A DNA stretch of 12,445 nt from positions 1 to 12,445 of the forward strand of contig JARIET010000051.1 of NCBI GenBank assembly GCA_031127185.1, written 5' to 3'. This DNA is from Gemmatimonadota bacterium (lineage in GTDB: Bacteria; Gemmatimonadota; Gemmatimonadetes; Gemmatimonadales; Gemmatimonadaceae). The translations under genes and the position numbers were made by a program. Positions 6,690 to 12,445 of this stretch are shown here, piece by piece. Position 1 is the first letter of the stretch; each line of letters starts with the position of its first letter. The notes beneath the pieces were generated by a model. That model did not search any database and was not told the DNA's origin. It saw only the letters and a program-made list of their open reading frames with translations.

Positions 6690-8639
6690 CTAGAAGGCGT
6701 AGGGGTCGTCGGCCGGGCCGGTGCGAATCGCCGGCCGCGGTCGGGGCGCCATCACTTCGGGCGCCACGCGACGCTTGAGCTGAGCGCGGAAGAACGCCTT
6801 CACGTCCTCGGGGCGCGCCTGCTGCGTGCGATTGCGCGCACGGAGCACCTCATCTTCTTCCGCCAGCGCAATCGTTTCCTTTACCCATTCCAGCGTCACC
6901 GTGCGGTCGAGTTGCCGCAGTGCGCGAACGATCGCCTCGTCCAGCGTGGGCTCGGAGGCCTGCGGGAACCGCTCCACCCCTTCGCGTCCGGAGAGCACGG
7001 CCGGGCGCGGAAACCGGACAAACACCGGCTGGGTGAAGTGTGGGTGGCGCACCATCAACTCACCCTTGTCGAGCGTCGAGAGCTTGGTGCGAGTCGCTGG
7101 CGGCAGCGTCGCATATCCCGGCGTGGCGAGTTCATCCGAGTCCATTCGCCCGAATAGCGCGGTACCGGCATTGCCCACCACACGGCGATGCACCTGCGAC
7201 CGGAACTGCTGCGCGGCAAACAGTACCAGGCCGAGGTAGCGTCCGCGCTCCGACACATCGAGCAGCATCTTCCGCACGTACGTGTCGGGTCCGTCGGAGG
7301 GCGCATACTTATTGAGTTCATCCACGAAGACCACGACGTGGTCCACGCCAAGCGCGCGTTTCTCGAGGCGCTCGCGCAACTGCGTGATCACGCGCGCAAA
7401 GATCAGGTCCTGCGCATCCTCTTCCTGTTTCGCGACGTCAATCACGTAGACACCGCGATCCTCGAACTTGCCCCAAGGCAGGTCGCTTACCGTGCCGTCG
7501 TCCGTCACCAGTCCGGCGCAACGCGTGGAGATGTTCGTGAGCCGGTTTCGCACTTTACGGATTGTGGCCACGTGATGCGTGCGCCACGATTCGCGGTCCT
7601 TGGCCTCCATCGCCTTGAGCAGGTCGCTGAACCAACGCTCGAGGTCCGTGAATGACTGCACCCGCCGCGGCTCGCCGAGGAGGTCGTCGCGGAACTCCTG
7701 ATCCACCACGCGTTCACGAATGAAGTCAATCAACGCATCGGCTTTCGCGTCCACATCATCCTTATTGAGCAACACTTCGGCATACTCGAGCACTTCGCGC
7801 AGTCCCCAGGTGAGGGGCTGCACATTGTGCGCCAGCGCCTCATGCGAACGAAGGGTGTTGAGTGTGTATCCCCGCGCCGTGTACGGCGCGTAGTACCGCA
7901 CATTAGTGAACGGCTCGGCAGGCACGCCGAGGCGTGCGTAGAGTTCGAGGTCCGACGCATCGAGCCGCGTCGCCGGTTGATCGAGGAAGCAGAGGTCGGG
8001 CCCCTTCACATTGAAGCAGAGCGCGGCAACGCTTCCCTTTTTGTCCGGAAAATGTGCGAAGATCGAGGCGAGCAGCCACTCGACCGCACTCGTTTTCGTC
8101 GCAAGCCCCGACACACCGCTGATGTTCAGGTGCGCGGCTTCGGGGCCAAGGAGAAAGTCCGCGTCGAGGTGAATGGGCGAGGCGGTGGCGCCTGCACGAT
8201 AGAGGCCCACCGGAATCGCCGTGCGCGAGCCTTCCTTGAGATACGCATCCATCCGGAGCGCGATGGCGACATCGGCGTCGGCGGCCAGGTACACGGCGCC
8301 GAGTGCAACCGGCTGGAGTGGGTCGTCCGGGATATGTCGGAGCACATTGGCCGTGTAGAGCCGGATTTCGGTGCGTCGCGTCGCCGCACGTCCGGCGCGC
8401 TCGGGAGCGCCGTCCGCGCCGAGCACGTCATGAAGCGGACTCTCCAGATCGGAGTAGCTGAATCCCTCAACGACAACGCCGTAGACCTGCGGCAGTTGGC
8501 CGGCGACGGGGTCGGTCCCTTCGACGCGAACGATCGTTCCGATCCCGACCGGTGCGTCGAGCGCCGTCCAGAAATGGAACTGATGCGGCGTGTTGGGGCG
8601 CCGCTCTGTCGCAACGACCCGGCCGAGGATGTCCGCCAT
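6690..8639 (-). CDS. herA: HerA-like hexameric DNA translocase/ATPase
   Basis: Probable ring-shaped DNA pump that feeds ends to NurA. The 649 residues include an N-terminal beta-rich region (about 1-60), typical of the HAS-barrel position. The P-loop region NISGVSGLATKTSA is at 172-185, with K182-T183-S184. Walker B VVVFVDELNKYAPS is at 435-448, with D440 and E441. The ERGRYLGLVLFAAQQFRSQV stretch (464-483) corresponds to the sensor region conserved in HerA/FtsK-like ATPases. The P-loop departs from GxxGxGKS/T by one inserted residue and A-T in place of the last Gly. Walker B and the flanking context are intact, so the ATPase is probably active. The start ATG has AAGG directly adjacent rather than a spaced Shine-Dalgarno, and TAGCTT lies 6 nt upstream. 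It follows nurA by 23 nt. Confidence 0.88.
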   Translation of the reverse strand: MADILGRVVATERRPNTPHQFHFWTALDAPVGIGTIVRVEGTDPVAGQLPQVYGVVVEGFSYSDLESPLHDVLGADGAPERAGRAATRRTEIRLYTANVLRHIPDDPLQPVALGAVYLAADADVAIALRMDAYLKEGSRTAIPVGLYRAGATASPIHLDADFLLGPEAAHLNISGVSGLATKTSAVEWLLASIFAHFPDKKGSVAALCFNVKGPDLCFLDQPATRLDASDLELYARLGVPAEPFTNVRYYAPYTARGYTLNTLRSHEALAHNVQPLTWGLREVLEYAEVLLNKDDVDAKADALIDFIRERVVDQEFRDDLLGEPRRVQSFTDLERWFSDLLKAMEAKDRESWRTHHVATIRKVRNRLTNISTRCAGLVTDDGTVSDLPWGKFEDRGVYVIDVAKQEEDAQDLIFARVITQLRERLEKRALGVDHVVVFVDELNKYAPSDGPDTYVRKMLLDVSERGRYLGLVLFAAQQFRSQVHRRVVGNAGTALFGRMDSDELATPGYATLPPATRTKLSTLDKGELMVRHPHFTQPVFVRFPRPAVLSGREGVERFPQASEPTLDEAIVRALRQLDRTVTLEWVKETIALAEEDEVLRARNRTQQARPEDVKAFFRAQLKRRVAPEVMAPRPRPAIRTGPADDPYAF

Positions 8640-8662
8640 CCTTGAAAGCTACGTCGTTGGCC

Positions 8663-9700
8663 CTAGTCGGCCACGGCCCGCAGGTATTCCTCGCAGTCGC
8701 GGATGCCGTAGGCCATCGCCCGCCACCGGGGATCTGGCAACGCCACCGGCTGCCGTTCTGCGAGAACCCAGTCAGAGACGTCATCCGCCCGCGCGGGGGA
8801 AAATGCCGATTCTGCTATCTCGACACGTACCAACCCGCTGAACGGATCCGCGCCGTCGCCGCTGCGGAGCCGCAGGTACCAGCTGGCGATGCGGGCACGG
8901 CGTCGGGCGTCCACCGCAAAGGCCGTCGTCCTCGACCCGACTGCCAGTCCGGCCAACAGCGGTACGTCTGGCGCGGGGACATAGAGCGTGCGGTGGGACT
9001 TCACCACGCCAACGGCCAGCGGACTCAGCGCGGCCTCGCCAAACCCCGAAATACTCCCGTCCACGTACAGCGGGCCGCCCCCGGCAGCGCACCATGCCAT
9101 CGCAAGCTTGGACTCGGCTTCCTCACGCGCGCGTTGAATGGCAAGGCGCGCCGAGGCGAGCCGGCCGTGCGGATGTGCCGGGTCACCCTCCTCACCGGTA
9201 TCCACCAGCGCGATGCCTCCCGCCTCGCACGCCGCGCGCGTGGCCGCGTCGAGCCGCGTCAACGGGAGGTAGAGAGCACGCGCCACCAGCGCGCCATCCC
9301 TCCACGTAGACAGCACGCGCTCGCGCCGTACCCGCACCACCGCACCAACGGTGCCGTGTACCACCGGCACGAGGCCGCCAAGCTGACCGATCACCACCGA
9401 CCGCTGGATGCCATCGAGAAACGCCGTAAACCCCGGGGTCACCGCCGGTGCCACAGCGCGCGTCTCAAGGCGCCCGGACTCCAGTGGGCTCGCAGGTGCA
9501 ACAGAGACCGGCGTCCCGCCCGCCGGATCGAGCGATTCGAGACTGGGTGCGGTGGCGTCGACGCCCAGGACACTGACCACGCTGGCGCCCGGCAACCCAC
9601 GCAAGATCGCGGCCGACGCGCGAACGCTTGCTCCCCCGGCGCGAGGGGCGTACGATTCGGCCATGCGCCACGCGCTACCAAGACTTTCGTCGGCGGTCAT
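8663..9700 (-). CDS. nurA: NurA-domain nuclease (DNA end resection)
   Basis: Partner nuclease of HerA, expected to degrade DNA ends to 3' overhangs. With the ATG at 9700 it has 345 residues. NurA landmarks are FLDGIQRS with metal-binding D96, an Arg/Glu-rich helix around 190-197, LYVDGSIS with D214, VGVVKSH with K234, and SWYLRL (273-278) with Y275. The usual C-terminal Ala-His motif is not evident; the corresponding end reads WRAMAYGIRDCEEYL. Placement directly before herA supports the call. The start is uncertain. ATG 9700 has TTGTCG-N17-TAGCGT ending 7 nt upstream, while ATG 9664 (333 residues) would avoid most of the overlap with the divergent lipoprotein gene. A TTG at 9736 was judged too far upstream. 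Confidence 0.8.
   Translation of the reverse strand: MTADESLGSAWRMAESYAPRAGGASVRASAAILRGLPGASVVSVLGVDATAPSLESLDPAGGTPVSVAPASPLESGRLETRAVAPAVTPGFTAFLDGIQRSVVIGQLGGLVPVVHGTVGAVVRVRRERVLSTWRDGALVARALYLPLTRLDAATRAACEAGGIALVDTGEEGDPAHPHGRLASARLAIQRAREEAESKLAMAWCAAGGGPLYVDGSISGFGEAALSPLAVGVVKSHRTLYVPAPDVPLLAGLAVGSRTTAFAVDARRRARIASWYLRLRSGDGADPFSGLVRVEIAESAFSPARADDVSDWVLAERQPVALPDPRWRAMAYGIRDCEEYLRAVAD
9628..9656 (+). promoter_or_regulatory. Candidate sigma-70-type promoter of the lipoprotein gene (leaderless)
   Basis: TTGCTC (9628-9633) and TACGAT (9651-9656) are separated by 17 nt. The -10 element ends 6 nt before the ATG at 9663, so transcription would begin at or next to the start codon. No Shine-Dalgarno is found at normal distance; GAGGGG at 9643-9648 is 14 nt away. 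The -35 match is 3 of 6 and the -10 match 4 of 6. Confidence 0.4.
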
Positions 9701-10661
9701 TGTTGCCACGCTAGCGCTCGCCGCAGCGTGCGACAAGACGCCCGCGGTTGATCCGAATCAGGTGCTTCCGGCCGGCGCCACCGCTCTGGACCTCACCAGT
9801 AAGCCACAGCTCCTGTTTCAGGTCTTTGGCGATGCCTCCGATCCCAAGATCATGCCGATCGCTGCCGTTGTTGGCGGCGCGATTCAGCAGATCGGGCTCA
9901 CACGGCAGGGTTGGCGCGAACTGGACAGCATCTACTTCGCTGCCGGCAGCACCTACCCTGTGTATATCGCCAATACGCAGCGTGGTACCGTGAAGGTCAC
10001 GCGGGGGATGTGGGCGGATCAGGATTCGGCACTGTATCCACTCCCGGGCTGCCGTGATCTCCGACCACTCGGCGGCGCCTCGATTCAGGTAGAACGCCGC
10101 TCGAATGAGCCGACAATTGAACTGATTGCCACGGCGCTGCCCGTGGCACCCAAGGCGGCACAGGGTAACCAGTTCCCGTCCAGCGCAATGATCGCGCGGA
10201 TGGGCCGAGAAATGGGCCACGCACTTGGCCTGGCCAACGAAATGGACCGTGACGAACTGGACTCGCTCGACTTCGTCGCCCGCATGATCGCCACGGGCGC
10301 CCGCCGGGACCCGACGCTGCTGGTCTCATTCATTGACCAGCAGGCCGGCGACATCGCGCCCGGCGTTGGCCACACGTCGCACATTCTTGCGCTGTTCGAC
10401 AAGGCAGATACCGGCTATGTGCCCACCTATCGGCATGTGAAGAGCGGCGACGCAAGGAGCGTCGAGTTCCAGCGCGTACTCGATTACATGGATGTGGACG
10501 GCGACGGAATCGACGAGATCATCATCGAATCGTGGCACTACGCCGGCGACAACGAGTTGGTGGTCCTGAACTTCAAGGCCGGCCAATGGCACGAGGCGCT
10601 CCGCGCTTCCTCACGGTGGTGCCTCGACCCGCCAAAGCCCGACGGCAAGCCAACTCCGTAG
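9663..10661 (+). CDS. Putative lipoprotein with EF-hand-like/VCBS Ca-binding loop
   Basis: I do not recognise a named family. The 332-residue product begins with a type II signal peptide: a basic n-region with R2 and R7, a hydrophobic stretch (11-22) and an AAAC lipobox with C23 as the expected lipidated residue. It is therefore likely anchored to the outer or cytoplasmic membrane facing the periplasm. Near the C-terminus DVDGDGIDE (277-285) has the acidic spacing of an EF-hand-like calcium loop, followed by IIIES, as in FG-GAP/VCBS-type repeats. Only one such repeat is visible. Cysteines at 130 and 320 could pair. The frame is open upstream to 9408, but the signal peptide fixes the ATG at 9663. 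It diverges from nurA and converges on the RAM-domain gene with only 15 nt between stops. Confidence 0.8.
   Translation: MRHALPRLSSAVIVATLALAAACDKTPAVDPNQVLPAGATALDLTSKPQLLFQVFGDASDPKIMPIAAVVGGAIQQIGLTRQGWRELDSIYFAAGSTYPVYIANTQRGTVKVTRGMWADQDSALYPLPGCRDLRPLGGASIQVERRSNEPTIELIATALPVAPKAAQGNQFPSSAMIARMGREMGHALGLANEMDRDELDSLDFVARMIATGARRDPTLLVSFIDQQAGDIAPGVGHTSHILALFDKADTGYVPTYRHVKSGDARSVEFQRVLDYMDVDGDGIDEIIIESWHYAGDNELVVLNFKAGQWHEALRASSRWCLDPPKPDGKPTP
9708..9736 (-). promoter_or_regulatory. Candidate promoter of the nurA-herA-mre11-rad50 operon (leaderless)
   Basis: On the minus strand TTGTCG (9736-9731) and TAGCGT (9713-9708) are 17 nt apart, and the -10 ends 7 nt before the ATG at 9700. It lies inside the lipoprotein coding region, facing the lipoprotein promoter. 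The -35 match is 4 of 6 and the -10 match 3 of 6, including the key first T-A and last T. Confidence 0.35.
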
Positions 10662-10676
10662 CAGGAGCCGCGCCCG

Positions 10677-10955
10677 TCAGCCCGTGCCGATATCCCACGC
10701 CTGCTCGAGATCCGCTTTGGAGTAGGCGCGAAACGCGGTGAGCGTCGTCGTACGCACGATTCCCGGCACCTCAGGGAACTTCTCCGTCACAATCGCCGCG
10801 ATATCCTCATAGTTCGGGACCTTGAGGATCACGATCAAGTCCCACTCCCCGCTCACCGAGTAGACATCGGTCACGCCGTCGAGCCCGGCGAGGTGCCGCG
10901 CGCACTGGGGAATGAGTTTCGGTTCGGCGCGAATGAGGACAATGGTGGTGATCAT
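10677..10955 (-). CDS. Stand-alone RAM (Lrp/AsnC ligand-binding) domain protein
   Basis: A 92-residue protein made only of the Lrp/AsnC C-terminal ligand-binding (RAM) fold. It shows the alternating strand/helix pattern, with GVTDVYSVSGEWDLIV in the middle (27-42) and a PGIVRTTTLTAF element (64-75), both typical of the fold. No helix-turn-helix precedes it, so it should not bind DNA alone. Stand-alone RAM proteins assemble into ring oligomers and bind amino acids or modulate full-length Lrp proteins. A ligand-sensing or accessory role is inferred. It lies downstream of an aminotransferase in the same direction, separated by 149 nt, which makes an amino-acid link plausible. No strong Shine-Dalgarno is visible before the ATG. 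Confidence 0.88.
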   Translation of the reverse strand: MITTIVLIRAEPKLIPQCARHLAGLDGVTDVYSVSGEWDLIVILKVPNYEDIAAIVTEKFPEVPGIVRTTTLTAFRAYSKADLEQAWDIGTG

Positions 10956-11014
10956 GAGGCGCTCGGAAATGGTGGAACGTTCAGGAGCCAGATCCCGGCG
11001 AGGTGCTGCGCTTC

Positions 11015-11043
11015 ATTAACGTCGACGAACAAGTCAGTCGCAA
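11015..11043 (-). promoter_or_regulatory. Candidate sigma-70 promoter upstream of the RAM-domain gene
   Basis: TTGCGA (11043-11038) and GTTAAT (11020-11015) on the minus strand are separated by exactly 17 nt, each matching 4 of 6 consensus positions. The start of transcription would lie about 50 nt before the ATG at 10955. It sits in the 149-nt gap after the aminotransferase gene, suggesting independent expression of the RAM-domain gene. Confidence 0.4.
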
Positions 11044-11104
11044 CGCGATACGCTGCGGCTGCCCTTCCCTGCCTGATCCGGAAATGTATGTTACGATCAA
11101 CGCC

Positions 11105-12307
11105 CTACCGCGCACGGAATGCCGTGACAATGCGCCGCATTGCGGTCTTGACCTGGTCAATGTCGGTCGAGTAGGCAACACGAATCCAATCGGGTGCGAG
11201 AAAGGCGGCGCCTGGAACGACCGCGACGTTGTGCTTCTCCAGCAACTGCGCAGCAAACACGGTTCCGGCGTCAGACACGCGACCGGCTCCCGGCGCCTGA
11301 ATGAAGAGGTAGAACGCGCCCTCGGGCGGTATCACGCGAATGGTCGGTTCTTCGGCCAGGATCGCCATGGCGGCATCTCGCCTGGCACGAAACTGTTCCA
11401 CCATTGCGCGAACGACCAGTTCCACCGGTTCACCCAATGTCAGCGCTGCTGCCGCCCCAGCCTGCGAAACGGCGGCCGCATTGAAGGTGGTATGGGACTG
11501 GAATGCGGCCATGGCCTTCGCGAGCGGAGCAGCCGAAATCGTCCATCCGATGCGCCAGCCGGTCATCGCATATGCTTTGGCCACACCATCGACAATCACC
11601 ACGCGGTCGAGCGACTCAGCCACATCGAGACAGGATGTCGCATCGCCGTCGAACGCAATGCGCAGGTAGATCTCGTCGCAGATCACCCACCAGCCCCGTT
11701 CCCGCGCGATCGCGAGCAGCGCGTCCAACTCCGACCGCGTGTAGACCGTTCCGGTGGGATTGACCGGCGTGTTCAGCATGATCCCACGCGTGCGCTCGGT
11801 GGCATGTGCGGTGAGCAATGCGGGCGTGACCCGAAATCCGTCATTGGGGTCCCCCATCACCGCCACAGCGGTAGCGCGGGAGAGCGCGACCATCTCGTAA
11901 TAACTGGTCCAGCTTGGGGTGGGGATCAGTACTTCGTCGCCCGGGCCAAAAAGACAAAAGCAGGCGTTGAACAGCGACTGCTTGGAACCATTCGACACCA
12001 CGACTTGCGCCGGGGCGATCGTCTCTCGTCGCCCGCGCCGTACCGTTGCCCGGGCGGCGATGGCCGTGCGGAGTGCCAGGGTCCCTTCGGTGGCAGTGTA
12101 CCGCGTCGCGCCGTGGTCCAGCGCGTGTTGCGCGGCCCGACGAATCAGGGCGGGCGTGTCGAAGTCGGGCTCACCTGCGCCGAGGTCGATGATCTCGCGC
12201 CCTTCCGCCTTCAACGCCTTGGCGCGTTGCGACACGGCGATCGTAGCGCTCTCCTTCAGTTTCGCGATGTTTTCAGAGGGCGCGAACGACGTGTCGGGCG
12301 GCGACAT
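11105..12307 (-). CDS. Class I/II pyridoxal-phosphate aminotransferase (aspartate aminotransferase-like)
   Basis: PLP-dependent transaminase, 400 residues, the normal size for fold-type I. Landmarks are GAGEPDFDTP (43-52), the NPTG block with N183, CDEIY with D211 and Y214 contacting the PLP ring, the Schiff-base K244 in AKAYAMTGWRIGW (243-255), and R376 in WIRVAYS for the substrate carboxylate. This fits the aspartate/prephenate or related aminotransferase subgroup. The amino acid used cannot be fixed from sequence. The residue before K244 is Ala rather than the common Ser. The ATG at 12307 was chosen because the N-terminal sequence up to there is family-like; the frame continues to 12427 but would overlap the divergent gene. 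No Shine-Dalgarno is seen; the 10 nt before the ATG are pyrimidine-rich. Confidence 0.92.
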   Translation of the reverse strand: MSPPDTSFAPSENIAKLKESATIAVSQRAKALKAEGREIIDLGAGEPDFDTPALIRRAAQHALDHGATRYTATEGTLALRTAIAARATVRRGRRETIAPAQVVVSNGSKQSLFNACFCLFGPGDEVLIPTPSWTSYYEMVALSRATAVAVMGDPNDGFRVTPALLTAHATERTRGIMLNTPVNPTGTVYTRSELDALLAIARERGWWVICDEIYLRIAFDGDATSCLDVAESLDRVVIVDGVAKAYAMTGWRIGWTISAAPLAKAMAAFQSHTTFNAAAVSQAGAAAALTLGEPVELVVRAMVEQFRARRDAAMAILAEEPTIRVIPPEGAFYLFIQAPGAGRVSDAGTVFAAQLLEKHNVAVVPGAAFLAPDWIRVAYSTDIDQVKTAMRRIVTAFRAR

Positions 12308-12380
12308 GGCGGGGGAGCTAGATTGTCTTCGGAACGATAGTGCGGGGCACGCTCCGCGCCAAATCCCAGCGGAGGCACCT

Positions 12381-12445
12381 GTGTCCGACCCCGAGCGCGC
12401 CGACTCGTCGAGCGTGCGTAGCACCAATGTGATCCACCTGATTCC
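12381..12445 (+). CDS. Start of an unidentified gene (partial, runs off the right edge)
   Basis: A GTG at 12381 is preceded by GGAGG (12371-12375) with a 5-nt spacer, the clearest ribosome binding site on the plus strand. The frame is open for 21 codons to the window end, beginning MSDPERADSSSV, with an acidic and polar start. Nothing in this short piece identifies a function. It diverges from the aminotransferase gene across a 73-nt gap that must hold both promoters. Confidence 0.6.
   Translation, partial: MSDPERADSSSVRSTNVIHLI

Noticed and set aside
5697..7157. 486-codon open frame on the plus strand opposite mre11 and herA
   Set aside because: It spans two well-supported minus-strand genes and their junction, and has no recognisable domain.
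9408..9662. N-terminal extension of the lipoprotein gene
   Set aside because: It would bury the signal peptide and lipobox in the middle of the protein and lies antisense to the NurA coding region.
11003..12340. 445-codon plus-strand open frame opposite the aminotransferase
   Set aside because: The opposite strand has the complete PLP-enzyme motif set; this frame has none.
12308..12427. N-terminal extension of the aminotransferase
   Set aside because: It would overlap the divergent gene that has a strong ribosome binding site, and the added residues are not family-like.

Overview
The window is high-GC bacterial DNA, tightly packed, with most genes on the minus strand and several stop/start overlaps. 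The GC content, a bacterial-type lipoprotein, and an unusual pairing of archaeal-type repair genes with a eukaryote-like pterin enzyme fit an environmental lineage such as Gemmatimonadota. No rRNA or phylogenetic marker is present, so this placement is only a guess.

Left block (1-1527, minus strand): a three-gene operon, pterin synthase (QueD/PTPS family), then GTP cyclohydrolase I (folE), then a short-chain dehydrogenase cut by the left edge. The pterin synthase resembles animal 6-pyruvoyl-tetrahydropterin synthase closely. The set therefore has the enzyme classes of tetrahydrobiopterin synthesis as well as those of folate/queuosine entry. Its upstream region (1528-1880) holds no gene but contains two inverted repeats. 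A small plus-strand membrane protein gene of the lmo0937/DUF5670 type follows and shares a CTAG with the end of the next block.

Central block (2054-9700, minus strand): a five-gene operon in the order nurA, herA, mre11/sbcD, rad50/sbcC, GNAT acetyltransferase. The first four make up the archaeal-type DNA double-strand-break end-resection machine: HerA translocase with NurA nuclease, and Mre11 nuclease with Rad50 ATPase. The last two junctions overlap by 4 nt and 1 nt. HerA carries an atypical P-loop.

Right block: a plus-strand lipoprotein with an EF-hand-like Ca-binding loop diverges from nurA, and the two share a very compact promoter region that looks leaderless in both directions. It converges on a stand-alone Lrp/AsnC RAM-domain protein, which lies downstream of a class I/II aminotransferase. 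At the right edge a new plus-strand gene begins after a clear ribosome binding site.

No tRNA, rRNA, CRISPR array, insertion sequence or phage gene was seen.
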